Source: Fragum whitleyi (taxonomy: Eukaryota > Mollusca > Bivalvia > Cardiida > Cardiidae). Taken from it: a stretch of DNA of 64,000 bases. The notes below the pieces were generated by a model. That model saw only the letters and a list, made by a program, of their open reading frames with translations. It was not told the DNA's origin and did not search any database. The stretch lies in contig OX411549.1 of the NCBI GenBank assembly GCA_948146395.1, positions 37,780,693-37,844,692 on the forward strand. Reading direction: 5' to 3'. The position numbers and the translations under genes are program-made. Below, one piece after another: positions 1 to 10,679 of the stretch (its first letter is position 1; every line of letters starts with the position of its first letter).

Positions 1-254
1 ACACAATATTTACATATGTTTGAACAGCTTTATAATGTTTAAATAGTGATACATTTATACTTTCATAAAACAAAGCTGACTGATAGAAAATAAGACTTTG
101 AAGTCTCTTTAGAACTATTTTGTTATGATTTACTTGGTCTTGACCCCATTGCACTGAAATACTCAATCACCATTAGCCTGCATACCCTTTTCTTTAATTC
201 TTACCAACATAAAGGTGTTTGCATAAGTAGACTATTCTTCACATAATAGTTTCA

Positions 255-905
255 GGTAGAATTTTAGTAAATGGTCATCACCTAAAAAACATCCATGCCA
301 AGTCTCATTGAAATTGGTCCAATGGTTTGGGAGGAGAAGACTTTTTAAGATTCTAACCTAAAAAATGCCACGCCCTGCCACGCCCATATTTGGGGGTCAA
401 TCAATTTTTTTCTAACAATTTAAATAAACGGTCACCCAAGGAACACCCATGCCAAGATTCATTGAAATTGGCCAAATGTTTCTTGAAAAGAAGATATTAA
501 AAGGTTTTAAAGTGAAAATATGCCCCGCCCTGCCACGCCCATATTTGGGGGTCAATCAGAATTTCTTGAACAATTTAAGTAAAGGGTCACCTAAGGAACA
601 CTCCTGCCATGTTTCATTGAAATTGGCCCAATTGTTCTGGAGAAGAAGATTTTTAAAGATTTTAAAGAAAAAACAAGCCCCGCCCTGCCACGCCGATATT
701 TTGGGGTCAATCAAATTTTCAAAAGAGGGTCACCCGAGGATCATTTCTTTTAAGTTTCGTTAAAATTCACCCATTGGTTTGGAAGGAGAAGATGTTTAAA
801 GAAAAAGTTTACGCACGGACGGAGGGACGGAAGCACAACGGACACTCTGCCATGACAATAGCTCGCTGGCCTTCAGCCAGTGGAGCTAAAAACCAAAGTG
901 CTGAA
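255..905 (+). repeat. Tandem ~150-bp element (CACGCCCATATTTGGGG family), copy 1
   Basis: About four diverged units with recurring TCATTGAAATTGG and CACGCCCATATTTGGGG, ending in a GGACGGA run and CCAGTGGAGCTAAAA. Copies of the family lie at 29427-30000 and, inverted, at 59559-60120. Confidence 0.8.
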
Positions 906-1085
906 AGCTCTGTATTTCCTACTTATGAGTCAGCATTTTGAAAATATAATTTTGAAACTTTTCTGGTTTAAAAAGGAAAAACAGTCGGTATAGACAAAGA
1001 TCAGACTGCACATATGTGCAGGCTGATGTTTGTCTACAGCTCCTGCCAAGGCAGGACCATTCCGCGTTCAGCATGACAAGGGTGA
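890..1085 (+). repeat. ~200-bp dispersed repeat, copy 1
   Basis: AAAGTGCTGAAAGCTCTGTA through GCAGGCTGATGTTTGTCTA to CAGCATGACA. A second copy in the same orientation is at 7137-7336. Confidence 0.75.
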
Positions 1086-1270
1086 ATAGGTGAATCAACT
1101 GTTGATAAATGTCAGAAATATTGTTCAAAGAAGTATTTAAATAAAAGCACCAGCAAATAGAAGGGTCGGTGCCATACTGTTGTATTTGCCTATAAATACC
1201 TAGGCACTTACAATAGAATTGCACTAACCCCTCAAAATGCATTAAATAAAGTTTCTCTCCCAAAACTTAC

Positions 1271-1372
1271 TATGTGTAAGTGGTGGCCCTCCAGCTGCCT
1301 GTTTACGTAAATCTGCATAAGTTCTCTTTGAAGTTTGACCTTCTGACAAATCATGCTGGCCTCCACGGATAT
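1271..1372 (-). CDS. OCIA gene exon 7
   Basis: 33 codons with SKRTYADLRKQAAGGPPLTH. Acceptor CTCTTCAG, donor GTAAGT. If the donor is not used, the frame ends about 30 nt later at a stop near 1242. Confidence 0.72.
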
Positions 1373-4300
1373 CTGAAGAGATAGTGACATATGAAAGACA
1401 ATACCTCAGCGTGAAATAGTTGTAACAGCCTGAGAGCATTTTACAGTATTTTCATGCTGTTTCGTTTGACAGTGAAAATTCAACCATCTTTAAATTATAT
1501 GTTTTTTATTTATTTTACTTTGACTATAAAAAGAAAAGTGATCAATCATACGAAAATTTATCAAAGGAACATGATGAAATTTTACCTTATAGATAAATTT
1601 CATGATATACTTCCATTAAATTTCTGTTCAAATCCAAACAGTATTTTTCAAAGAAGTCAAGCTTTGAATTCTTTAGAATTCACCTAACTAGAACTTGTAA
1701 CACGGACTTATACCCCAATTGGCACTTTACCCAGGAATGTAAACAGTTTTTGGACAAAGTTCATATGTGACACTGGCCTTTGGCCTTTGTTACCAAAAAC
1801 AACAGGGTATCTCCTTTGGTCACGGGCAGCAATTGTATAAATTTTCATGAATCAAGGTCACTTGGTTCTTGAGTAGGAGCCCAGAAACAAAATGAACTAT
1901 GGACAGATGGATGGATGGAAAGATAGACTAATGGTGTGAAACCAATATACCCCCTCTACTTCTTAGGTGGGGGCCTAGGGGGGTGTAACTAGTATCATGC
2001 TCACCTTGTGGAACTTTATACAGAGTATCAGATCCTGAAGCCTGATCTGGGTTCTCAACCACTCCCATACCAGCAGCCTCTAGTTTTGCTTTGGCAAGTT
2101 CTAATTCTTTCCTAAAATGAATAATGGCAATAATGCTAGTTACAGAAAATCTGTGACCCCTCAGGTGAAAAGGAACTACTGTTTAACCCTTTGCTGTTTA
2201 ATCCCTGCTTTTTACATGCCTATGATTTTATGATTGAGAAAACATTGTGAAAAAAGAAGAAATTGCTTCTGACAAGCAATTTCTTGTTTTTCCACACTAT
2301 TTTCTACCCAACTGAATGGTTATTTTTCAAATTAAATCCACTTCAAATTTTCGTCTGCAAAACCTTTGAATTTGGACAGGTCCAAAATTTTGTAAAGAGG
2401 AAAGGGTTAACTTGTATTAAACAACCACATACTGAACCAACAAAAAGTTGTTGTTAAAGAGAATGGTCGCTTAGTTCACAATTTGTTTACGAATAAGAAA
2501 CATAATTTTAATTTATTATGTATATCATTGCTAAGTTTCCAATAAACCTTTGCTGTACAAACTCATTAGAATTGTCTCATTGAACGATAAAATAATATGA
2601 CAAATAATTTATACTAGAAAAGATATTTTGAATTAAAGAATGGGATTTTGAAAACGATCACTTAATAAAAATGGGCACTTAATTGAAGTGGTTGCTCGAG
2701 CATGATTGACTGTATTTGGGAATGCAAAAAGTGTTGACCCTAGTCACATTTGTGTTAAAAACAATCTTGTTTTCAATTTAATTGGAAAATGAATACCAAA
2801 GTTTCTACATACTTCATTTATTTTTTAACCACAGCAAAGTATTGTCTATTAATAGAACTATTAGTATTAATGATAATCAGAAAGAAGATGGCCAATTTCT
2901 GATGATGTTTTCTGGGAAGGGTTATTTCTAAAACATGGGTTATTATTTCAATAAATACGGTCTTACTTGTTCAGGTATTCCATCAGTTGATCTTTGGTCA
3001 TGTTTCTTGTCTGAGCAAAGATTCCATCGGGAAATTTCTCTATCATCTGGCGTTTAACTTCATTAAAGGCCAAAACTTTTGAGAAGATATAGGTTGATAA
3101 TCCAACACCTGTAACAGAAAAATACATGAGCCTGGGTGTGACATTTCCAACAAATTCTGCACAGTCTGATCTGAGTCTTAACTTTGCACTCAGTGTGTAG
3201 ATATTAAATTGAAGTTTCTTTATTCAAAAGGAGAATATTCTAAATTCACTGTGTCGCTGTCCATTGTTAAGATTGCTCAAGGATTGTGTTTCACTCACAT
3301 GTGAAACCATTGGCCTTGCAGGCTCATGTGGTTTATTATAATATGACCAACATCACAGGAGCGATATAACTCCCTCGATTTTTTTATCTTAATATTACAC
3401 AGATTTGATGAAAATGTAAATGAGCAAAGATCATTATAGCAACTTAAAAAAAATTTTGATGTCATGAAAGTGACTTTATAATGGATTTGTTCCTCAAAAA
3501 AATCAGGGATCCCTACCTCCATTTAACCCTTTCCTGTTTTACAAATTTTGGACCTGTCCAAATTCAAAGGTTTTGCAGACGAAAATTTAAAGTGGATTTA
3601 ATTTCATAAAAAAGCCATTCAGTAGGGTAGAAAATAGTGTGGAAAAAGAAGAAATTGCTTGTCAGAAGCAATTTCTTCTTTTTTCACAATGTTTTCTCAA
3701 TCATAAAATCACAGACAGGGATTAAACAGCAAAGGGTTAAAAAGTAAGAATTTGAAAGGAAGAGCAAGCACATAAGAATGTTTTGCTATCTGCAATCTTT
3801 TTTTTCCATTTTGATCAATTAATAACAAGAAAGGATTACTGAAATGTTCAATAGTTTGGGTACTCACCGAGGTAATACAGTCCTGGTCTTTGAGGCTTTA
3901 TTTTTCCTGGGAATATAGGATAGGATTGATTTATATTTCATTGAGTGAACACCAAAAGCTATAATTTCACAAGTGGGAAAATAAGATATTGATCAATCTT
4001 ACTTGAAAATTCTATTTCTTTGATGCAACAAGATGTGTTTGTGGAACACAAATGTCCCCATAACAGCATTTGTTTGTCAAGACGGTGACCATGAGTCGAC
4101 AGATAACCTTGACCTTTTAACATGACCTTGACACTTACAGATGTATATCACTGAGATCTTTCATTAAGCCAATTATGAGAAAGGTGTCTCTAATATGCTT
4201 GAAAAAACTGAAAAAAATAAGTTCTTTAGATATGTTTTTCAGAAGTTTGACCTTGACAGATGACCTTGACAGATGACCTTGACATTGTCATATGACCTTA

Positions 4301-7300
4301 ACCATGGTATCTAAAGATTCACATAACTGAGATCTACCCCTGTGTCAAATATTGTGCTTTTACCTTAAATAAGATTGAAGAAATTGACAATGTTATGTTT
4401 TTTGTTGAGTTTTTGAGTTATTTGACCTTGACAGATGACCTTGACCTTATCACATGACCTTGACTTTGGTACCAACAGATGCACTTTATTGAGATCTATC
4501 ATCATGCCAAAGTTGAGCATTGTATCTTGAATAGGCTTGGAAGATATTGGTAATGTTAAGTTTTTTGGTTCAGTTTTTCAGTTATTTGACCTTGACAGAT
4601 GACCTTGACCTTGTCACATGACCTTGACCTTGGTATCAGCAGTTATTGATCATTGAGATCTATCATCATGTCAAATATGAGCATTGTATCTTAAAATGGC
4701 TTAAAAATTTTGGCAGTGTTAAGTTTTTTTGGTTTAGTTTTGCAGACAGACGGATGGAAAGACAGATGGACAACGGTACAACAGTTTGCCCTGACCTTTG
4801 TTATGGGGGCATAAAAAGGGATATCTCTCTTGCATTCTTTTATCCTCCTTCATGTTCTGGAGAGTTCTTGGTGCAGTAAGCACACATGCCATGTTTTATG
4901 AAGATATCTTCAATATCAACATAGATATGACCAACCCAGATGATGCCAAGGTAGAGACTATATCTCATTTTCCCCCCAGAAACAACAAGCTATACAGGGG
5001 CTTTATTCTGACAAAAATCTCTCAGAACAATCTTTCTTGAAACTGGTTTTCACTCCATGCACTCTTGTTATAGTAATCATAGTTTCAAAAAAATATCTTC
5101 AATAATATCAGGGATATAGCCAATGTGAGTGTTTGTAACCCTTCTAAACTCTGCCTAAAAATAATTTCAGCAAAATCATTAGAAGCTAGTGGCGGATCCA
5201 GGATTTCAGTAAAGGGAATTTGAACATACAAAAGTGGGTTTGTTTACTCAGAATTAATTTACACAATTTAAACCCTCAACCTGCTGAATTTGAAATTTGG
5301 TTGAATAGGTTTCCTATTTTTTTGGATATATCAACAAGCCTGGCTACCACAAAATGTTTACTTCAAAAATCAGGAAGGCATACAGTACATGTATATGCTA
5401 AGATCAGACTGCACAACCGTGCCTGCTAATCTTAGTCTATATTGACAGATATTTCTTTTGGTTTAATTGAAATTCTGCATGCTAATGAAATAATTGGGCT
5501 ACAGAGGAGGTTTCTGACACCCCAACCCCTGAACCCCCTCTGAATCCGCCACCAGAAGCTCAAATAATTCTCCATCAATAATTCTTAATAGAAAATGAAA
5601 TGTTTGTTTGAATCTTTACTTTATTCAATGAAAAAAAAACAATAAAATTTAATTCATCACCCAAAGTTCATGGTAGATATCTCTTGAAGACCAACTTTTA
5701 GTAGACAGCATAGATAAACATCAGATCCTAACTATCACTGCCTGCTCTCTAAGTAAAATATTATGAGAAAAACTTAACCAGTCTGCTAGAAATGTCCAAA
5801 GATTTAGCAATTTATTTGAAACTGAACATAAATTGAAAGGGCTTAGGGTTAGTGCCTTACCTTTTTGGATGAAGTATCTCAATGAACCTGTTGAAACTAG
5901 CCATAATGGTAAAACTGAAAAAGATTTTTCCATAATAATCATATGTGAGGGGAAACTGCGCAGGCTGACAATGGTCGAAACTTTTCTCACTTGGCTGGCT
6001 TTTTGAAACTGGAATGATCTTTAACTTTCGAATGAAATTTTTTGAAAAGGGACATCTAGTTGCCCTCTACTTGTAAAATATTTTTTTCATAGAGTTCCCA
6101 TATGGTTCTTTTTAGAGTTACAGGTTTTGATCCTATTGTCCAAATCACTGAAGTCCCAAAAATAAAGCAATGTCATGTCATCAAATATTATAGCTGTGCA
6201 GAGACAACAAGCATTAAATTAGCAAGAAATTAATATCAACATATTACCTTGACAAGTGACCTTGACCTTTCTGAAAAGTTGGTTTCAAATGTATATGGTG
6301 GACAAATGAAGCAAAAAATTACTTTGTAGATTTGTAGTCGTATAATGTATATTTATTCTTTATTATTCTTTTTCTTTATTATTTACTTGATAATAAGCTT
6401 GGATATTGGTACTCATTGGCATTATCTTATACTCAAGGGCTTTCCTACCTGCGGACAAGTACATTTTTCTGCGCCACTTATTGCTTGGACTAGTAAATAT
6501 ATTTGAGATTTATTTGCCAAATGTTTTTATCAAATGGTAGACAATATTGTTTTTTTAAAAAAAAACATGAGAGGGAGTGTGGCGCTAAATTGCTCACCTT
6601 AGTTAACTGTCAAAGATCTGACCCCTTGACCTCATTTATTACCCCACTTGAACCCCTTTCAATCCTATCTAAGATTTCAATTTAAGGTTGATGGAGCTAT
6701 CCATATGGCCTACAAGAGTGTCTACATTGTTTTTCTAAGATTTGACCCATTTAACTAGTTTTTTACCCTACTTGACTCAACTTCGAACTTGACCGAAACA
6801 ATCCATCTGACGATTTTTCATCTTGATTGAGCAAAAAATATGGCCTCAAAAGTGTCTACAATTTTTCTAAGATTCGACCTCTCCACCTCATTTTTGACCC
6901 TACTTGACCGAATTTCAAACCTGACCTCTAATGTTCAAAGCACCAACAAAGAAAGGGGAGCAAGAATGAGAAAGAATGGTGAGAATCCCAAGCAGCTTAT
7001 CAGAGAGAGGGATATATTATCACAGCTAAGATAACCAATTCTACATACAGGACTTGTAGTTCTCTCTCAGAAAAGTTTTTCTTCTATAGTTAAACCTTGT
7101 CATGCTGAATAAAAAACCTTGGCAAAATTATATATAAATCAAAGTGCTGAAAGCTCTGTATTTCCTAATTGTAAGTCAGCATTTGATTTAGAAAATATAA
7201 TTTCTGAAACTTTTCTGGTTTAAAAAGGAAAATCAGATTGTATGAACTAAGATCAGACTGCATATATGTGCAGGCTGATGTTTGTCTATAGCTCCTGGCA

Positions 7301-8417
7301 AGGCAGGAATATTACGGGTTCAGCATGACAGGGGTTAAAATTCAGGGGAACTTCTATAATACAGCCCTTTCTCTGATAAACTTATGAAGATTCTCTCCAC
7401 AACCACCAGCTTATTAGAGAGAGGACTATGTTATCATAGGTAAAGATGACCACTTCTTAAGAAAGAAACTATGCATCTCTCTAGTTGGAACCGCCTCTGG
7501 ATCCGCCACTGCAGAGGCATAAAAATATAGAAGAGGTTTTTTTTATTTGGCATTACAAAAAAATTAGATCTTCTTGAAATAAAAAAATCACTTAAATCTT
7601 CTGAGTCATATGGGTGTCCATCTAACTAAATTATAATGTAGCCATCTTGATATTGATATATAAAATTGTTTGAATACAATTGTTAAAAAAAGGGCTCAGT
7701 TATTGGGTAGTTCTATATTTGACAATAATCAAACCAGATTCTCTTAATCGGGAAGCAGTGGTATAGGTTACCCCTCCTTTGATTGACTGATGTACAGTAG
7801 GATCAGAATATCAGAAAGAGGGCTAAAGTTTGTAGCCATTATGGTATGTGATCATACTTACAATTGAACATAAAGAATGCTCCTTCTATGTTTCTCTTTA
7901 ATTCTGCCTCTTCTTTTGTTAAAATAAACGAACCCTGAAAATGATAAATTAAACAGTAAAATACACATCCATAGAACCTGTAGGCCTCAGAAAATTAAGA
8001 ATTGTAATAATTGTGACAATTCCTCAATAGATCATGACAGGCCAGACTGATCTTATTCCATTGAAATATTTTACATGGCTCATTTTAGGCCAATCAAAAT
8101 ATCAAGACAGCCAAAAATGAAACTTCATTATCATAGTTGTAAACCAGGTTGCTTGCATAATGGGCCAATTTACGAAGCTGAACTGACAGTTGAAGGACAT
8201 TTCATACATTTAATTATATGCAATTTACTACTTATGAATTATGTCAGATGAGCATAATATCATATTTGTTACTAAAGCTTATAGACTATATAGATTTACA
8301 ATGTAAATTTTAATGTGAAAGCTACCAATATTTATTCATATCCGAATATATAGCAAAACCGACAACTCTTCCTACCCGTGGAATGGATTTCTGTCTTGAA
8401 TTTCCCTCTTCAGACAT
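1271..8417 (-). CDS. OCIA-domain protein (OCIAD1/asrij-like), seven exons, 3' end unresolved
   Basis: Joined exons: 8376-8417, 7862-7934, 5861-5914, 3868-3906, 2967-3108, 2005-2111, 1271-1372. All have GT-AG borders and compatible phases and give 186 codons plus one base. The protein starts MSEEGNSRQKSIPR, then LTKEEAELKRNIEGAFF, a first hydrophobic segment (FLPLWLVSTGSLRYFIQKG), KIKPQRPGLYYL, a second one (GVGLSTYIFSKVL), an acidic and Lys-rich coiled stretch, and TSKRTYADLRKQ near the end. This follows the OCIA layout: 'LT.EE', 'SFW.R.LPL', 'GKL.PHPRFGSLPK', 'G.FxGK.SY', then a distal 'TYEELR'. Family knowledge: OCIA proteins sit on endosomes or the mitochondrial inner membrane and affect signalling and respiratory complex III. 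Primary similarity is modest, so the family call is inference. The last exon may lie outside the window, or the frame may run through exon 7 to a stop near 1242. Confidence 0.72.
2005..2111 (-). CDS. OCIA gene exon 6: charged linker
   Basis: 35 codons; starts KELELAKAKLEAAGMG (short helix), then acidic and Ser-rich. Acceptor ATTTTAG, donor GTGAGC. Confidence 0.75.
2183..2410 (+). mobile_element. TTAACCCTTTGC-type MITE, copy 1
   Basis: 228 bp, ends TTAACCCTTTGCTGTTTAA and its imperfect complement; internal hairpin GAAATTGCTTCTGACAAGCAATTTC. TTAA ends suggest a piggyBac-type origin (family knowledge; inference). Other copies at 3523-3740 (inverted) and 28393-28620. Confidence 0.75.
2967..3108 (-). 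CDS. OCIA gene exon 5: second hydrophobic segment
   Basis: 46 codons beginning VGLSTYIFSKVLAFNEVKRQ and including EKFPDG, the counterpart of the OCIA 'K.SY...C.EK...LP' end. Only one frame is open. Acceptor TGTTACAG, donor GTAAGA. Confidence 0.8.
3523..3740 (-). mobile_element. TTAACCCTTTGC-type MITE, copy 2 (inverted)
   Basis: Reverse complement of the copy at 2183-2410, between OCIA exons 4 and 5. The two copies form a 1.1-kb-spaced inverted pair that flanks OCIA exon 5. Confidence 0.75.
3868..3906 (-). CDS. OCIA gene exon 4 micro-exon
   Basis: 39 nt encoding KIKPQRPGLYYL, matching the OCIA 'L.PHPRFGSLPK' position. Acceptor ATTCCCAG, donor GTGAGT. Confidence 0.7.
4027..4815 (+). repeat. 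TGACCTTGACC minisatellite element
   Basis: Begins ACAAGATGTGTTTGTGGAACAC and contains four ~170-bp units, each with runs of TGACCTTGACAGATGACC, then GAGATCTATCATCATG. Ends in an ACGGATGGAAAGACAGATGG tract and TATGGGGGCATAAAAAG. Lies in an OCIA gene intron. Confidence 0.75.
5861..5914 (-). CDS. OCIA gene exon 3: first hydrophobic segment
   Basis: 54 nt encoding LPLWLVSTGSLRYFIQK, bridging exons 2 and 4. Without it the exon 2-4 join would create a TGA, so its phase is a useful check. Acceptor TTTTTCAG, donor GTAAGG. Confidence 0.75.
7137..7336 (+). repeat. ~200-bp dispersed repeat, copy 2
   Basis: Close match to 890-1085 across its whole length, same orientation, 6.2 kb apart, inside the OCIA gene intron between exons 2 and 3. 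Confidence 0.75.
7862..7934 (-). CDS. OCIA gene exon 2
   Basis: 24 codons (GSFILTKEEAELKRNIEGAF then FMFN) plus one base. Acceptor TTTTCAG, donor GTAAGT. Confidence 0.75.
8376..8417 (-). CDS. OCIA gene exon 1 (start)
   Basis: ATG at 8417-8415, 14 codons, donor GTAGGA. An upstream out-of-frame ATG (about 8439) runs into the same region and ends at a TGA overlapping the true start; it may be a short uORF. Confidence 0.65.
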
Positions 8418-8594
8418 GTCTGTATGCCCTACAAGTTGTCATTGAAATTATTCTAGAAGTAAATTACACAGAGACCACTTAACATGCGTCCGTTATGATT
8501 AAATCGTTATAAAATCTTCAAAAGCCACAAGAACGACTAGGTGACATTCCTTTCGTCAACAAAAACTATCGACCCTTTACGCAAACAGGGAACC

Positions 8595-8745
8595 AGTCAA
8601 ACCGACCCGCCGTCAAACCGGCACCCGGTCAGACCGGCCCAAAATCCGCCCCCCAAAAATAGTCAAACCGGCCCCTCGACTCAGAAAAACGGTAAAACCG
8701 GCCCATTTGATCAAACCGGTTATAAGAAATAGTCAAACCGGTCCA
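8595..8745. promoter_or_regulatory. Cluster of (T)CAAACCGG motifs upstream of the OCIA gene
   Basis: Seven or so copies of CAAACCG/AAACCGG lie in 150 bp, 180-330 bp upstream of the OCIA start. One (about 8712-8720) contains the full palindrome AACCGGTT. Family knowledge: AACCGGTT is the Grainyhead/TFCP2-like consensus. The copies share GTCAAACCGG, so this could also be a small tandem repeat. A regulatory role is inference. Confidence 0.4.
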
Positions 8746-9608
8746 TATTTATTTTGATTTTTTTCTTTTATACGTGTATATTACTTTGATATTTTCAACG
8801 ATATTTTTATTTACGAACTATGAATAATCTTTGTCGAAAATTAAGCTTTATTATATGTTATTTCGTGCGATATATGTATGTTGTAAAAATGGAATACATC
8901 CTTAAATCATTTAAATTAAAAAAATCGGCTCTTTTGTAGAAAGAGTTTGTTACAAATTTGAACAAGAAATATAAAAGAACATTAAGGATATTGCCGCGTT
9001 TGTCTTCTTTTTACACACGCTATGAATTGTTGTGTTTAACACATTTTTTCTAAGTCTTTGATGATGTAATTAATAACGCAATTTTAGTTTAAACATATTT
9101 TATGGCCTCTATATTACATAATTTGCAACATGAAATTTACACAAAATTCAAAAATAGGCAAAAGGGTTTGGCCACAAGTTCTGTCAACTAAGATTCGGCC
9201 ATTACCTTTTGGTAAACATACACATTTTGAAGCCTTTAAGTAGTGCATAATTGATTTGATCATAAATAAAAACGAACGGTTATCAAAGGCGACCCTGTTC
9301 CAGTCATGAAAAATATCTCATGCAGGGCAATTTGTACATGTAAACGCAATAACGCAATTAAAGTCCGATGCTAATCAATAATCAGTAAAGGTGTTTGTTG
9401 AATTAATTAATTGCACAATTTAAGATCAATTGCCAATCAATTAAATGTAAATCATTGAAAACATGCCTTTTTATTTAAATCGTTTTCGGCATACAAACCT
9501 TTTTAATTTTGTTTCACACTATTAAACATCAATATGATTTTTAAAGCATTCTTCCCGCGAATAATTATATTAATGTTTTAAATATCCGTTAAAGAACCAC
9601 TTTGGATC

Positions 9609-9910
9609 TACCAGCCTGATTAGCTCAGTTGGTAGAGCACCGGACCTCAAAACCATTGAAGTTCGACCGCGTAGGTTCGACTCCCGGGCTGGTACACTAA
9701 CAAAAACTATTGTCTTTCGGATGAGACGTTAAACCGAGGCCCCGTGAGACGGTGCTTTACACCGAGCACGTTAAAGAACCATGGCGGATCTCAGCAGTAG
9801 TTTCGCCATTTATCCTTGCACTATCCCCCGTAACAACTAACCATCTTCTAGGGGCGTCGCCCATATGGGCATGTGCTTCGGTAGCGACGATAAATAAAAG
9901 GAAATACACA
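9609..9910 (+). mobile_element. tRNA-derived SINE
   Basis: tRNA-like head with box A TTAGCTCAGTTGG and box B GGTTCGACTCC and complementary ends (ACCAGCC/GGCTGGT), but no proper anticodon stem, so not a functional tRNA. The body TTTCGGATGAGACGTTAAACC and tail GATAAATAAA follow. A 3' fragment recurs at 10548-10672. Confidence 0.75.
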
Positions 9911-10059
9911 CATGTTGGATCCCAGCAGTACCCTTTGATTTTAGCCAAAAGCCCGAGAGGCGATATATCATATAAATTTGCCTATCCTCCAAATACAATA
10001 CAGTTAAATGGATAATAGTTATTTTTCCTGCATACATGTATGACTTTAGCCGTAGCCCC

Positions 10060-10061
<2 letters not shown>

Positions 10062-10156
<95 letters not shown>
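10062..10156. repeat. (CT)n microsatellite
   Basis: About 47 uninterrupted CT units followed by CT-rich degraded sequence to about 10260. Gives spurious Ser-Leu open frames. Confidence 0.97.
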
Positions 10157-10158
<2 letters not shown>

Positions 10159-10547
10159 GTTTTTCTTTCTCCTCCTTCTATCTCTCTCTTTCTGTCACTC
10201 TCTTTTTTCTCTCTCTTTCCTCCTTCTATCCTCTCTCTCTCTATCTAGCACTCTCTTTCGTTCTCCGCCCGCTTCCTCTCCATGATTTACAAGGAAGTAA
10301 ATGTATATATTAATGGTTGCACCTTGTCCTGATGAAAAAAGCTTCAGCTACACGTAGTTTAGTATTAACGAAGAAGCCATTCACAAAACCTCGTGAAATT
10401 CATATATACGTCAAAAGGTATTATCATAACAATTCCAATCGACGAATTTTATATCTGGGACAAGGTGTCACACCATGTTTGTTTGTCATGTTACCCTTGT
10501 TGTATACATGTTATACCTTGGTGTCAATAAAAGATATGTTGAGTTGA

Positions 10548-10672
10548 GGATCTCAGCAGTAGTTGCGTCATGTATCACTGCACTATCCCCCGTAACAACT
10601 AACTGTCTTCTGGGGGCGTGCCTCATATGGGCATGTGCTACGGTAGCGACGATAAATAAACGAAAATACACA
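10548..10672 (+). mobile_element. 3' fragment of the same SINE
   Basis: GGATCTCAGCAGTAG through GGTAGCGACGATAAATAAA, closely matching 9784-9905. The tRNA-like head is missing (5' truncation). Confidence 0.7.
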
Positions 10673-10679
10673 CTGAATA

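Noticed and set aside
1242..1439. Independent 65-codon gene on the minus strand.
   Set aside because: It is OCIA exon 7 with intron sequence on both sides; the splice sites at 1372 and 1271 and the phase match the rest of that gene.
9609..9695. A functional tRNA gene.
   Set aside because: Box A and B and the acceptor-like ends are present, but the anticodon stem does not pair and SINE body sequence follows directly.
10036..10285. Ser-Leu repeat protein in two frames.
   Set aside because: Pure translation of the (CT)n microsatellite.
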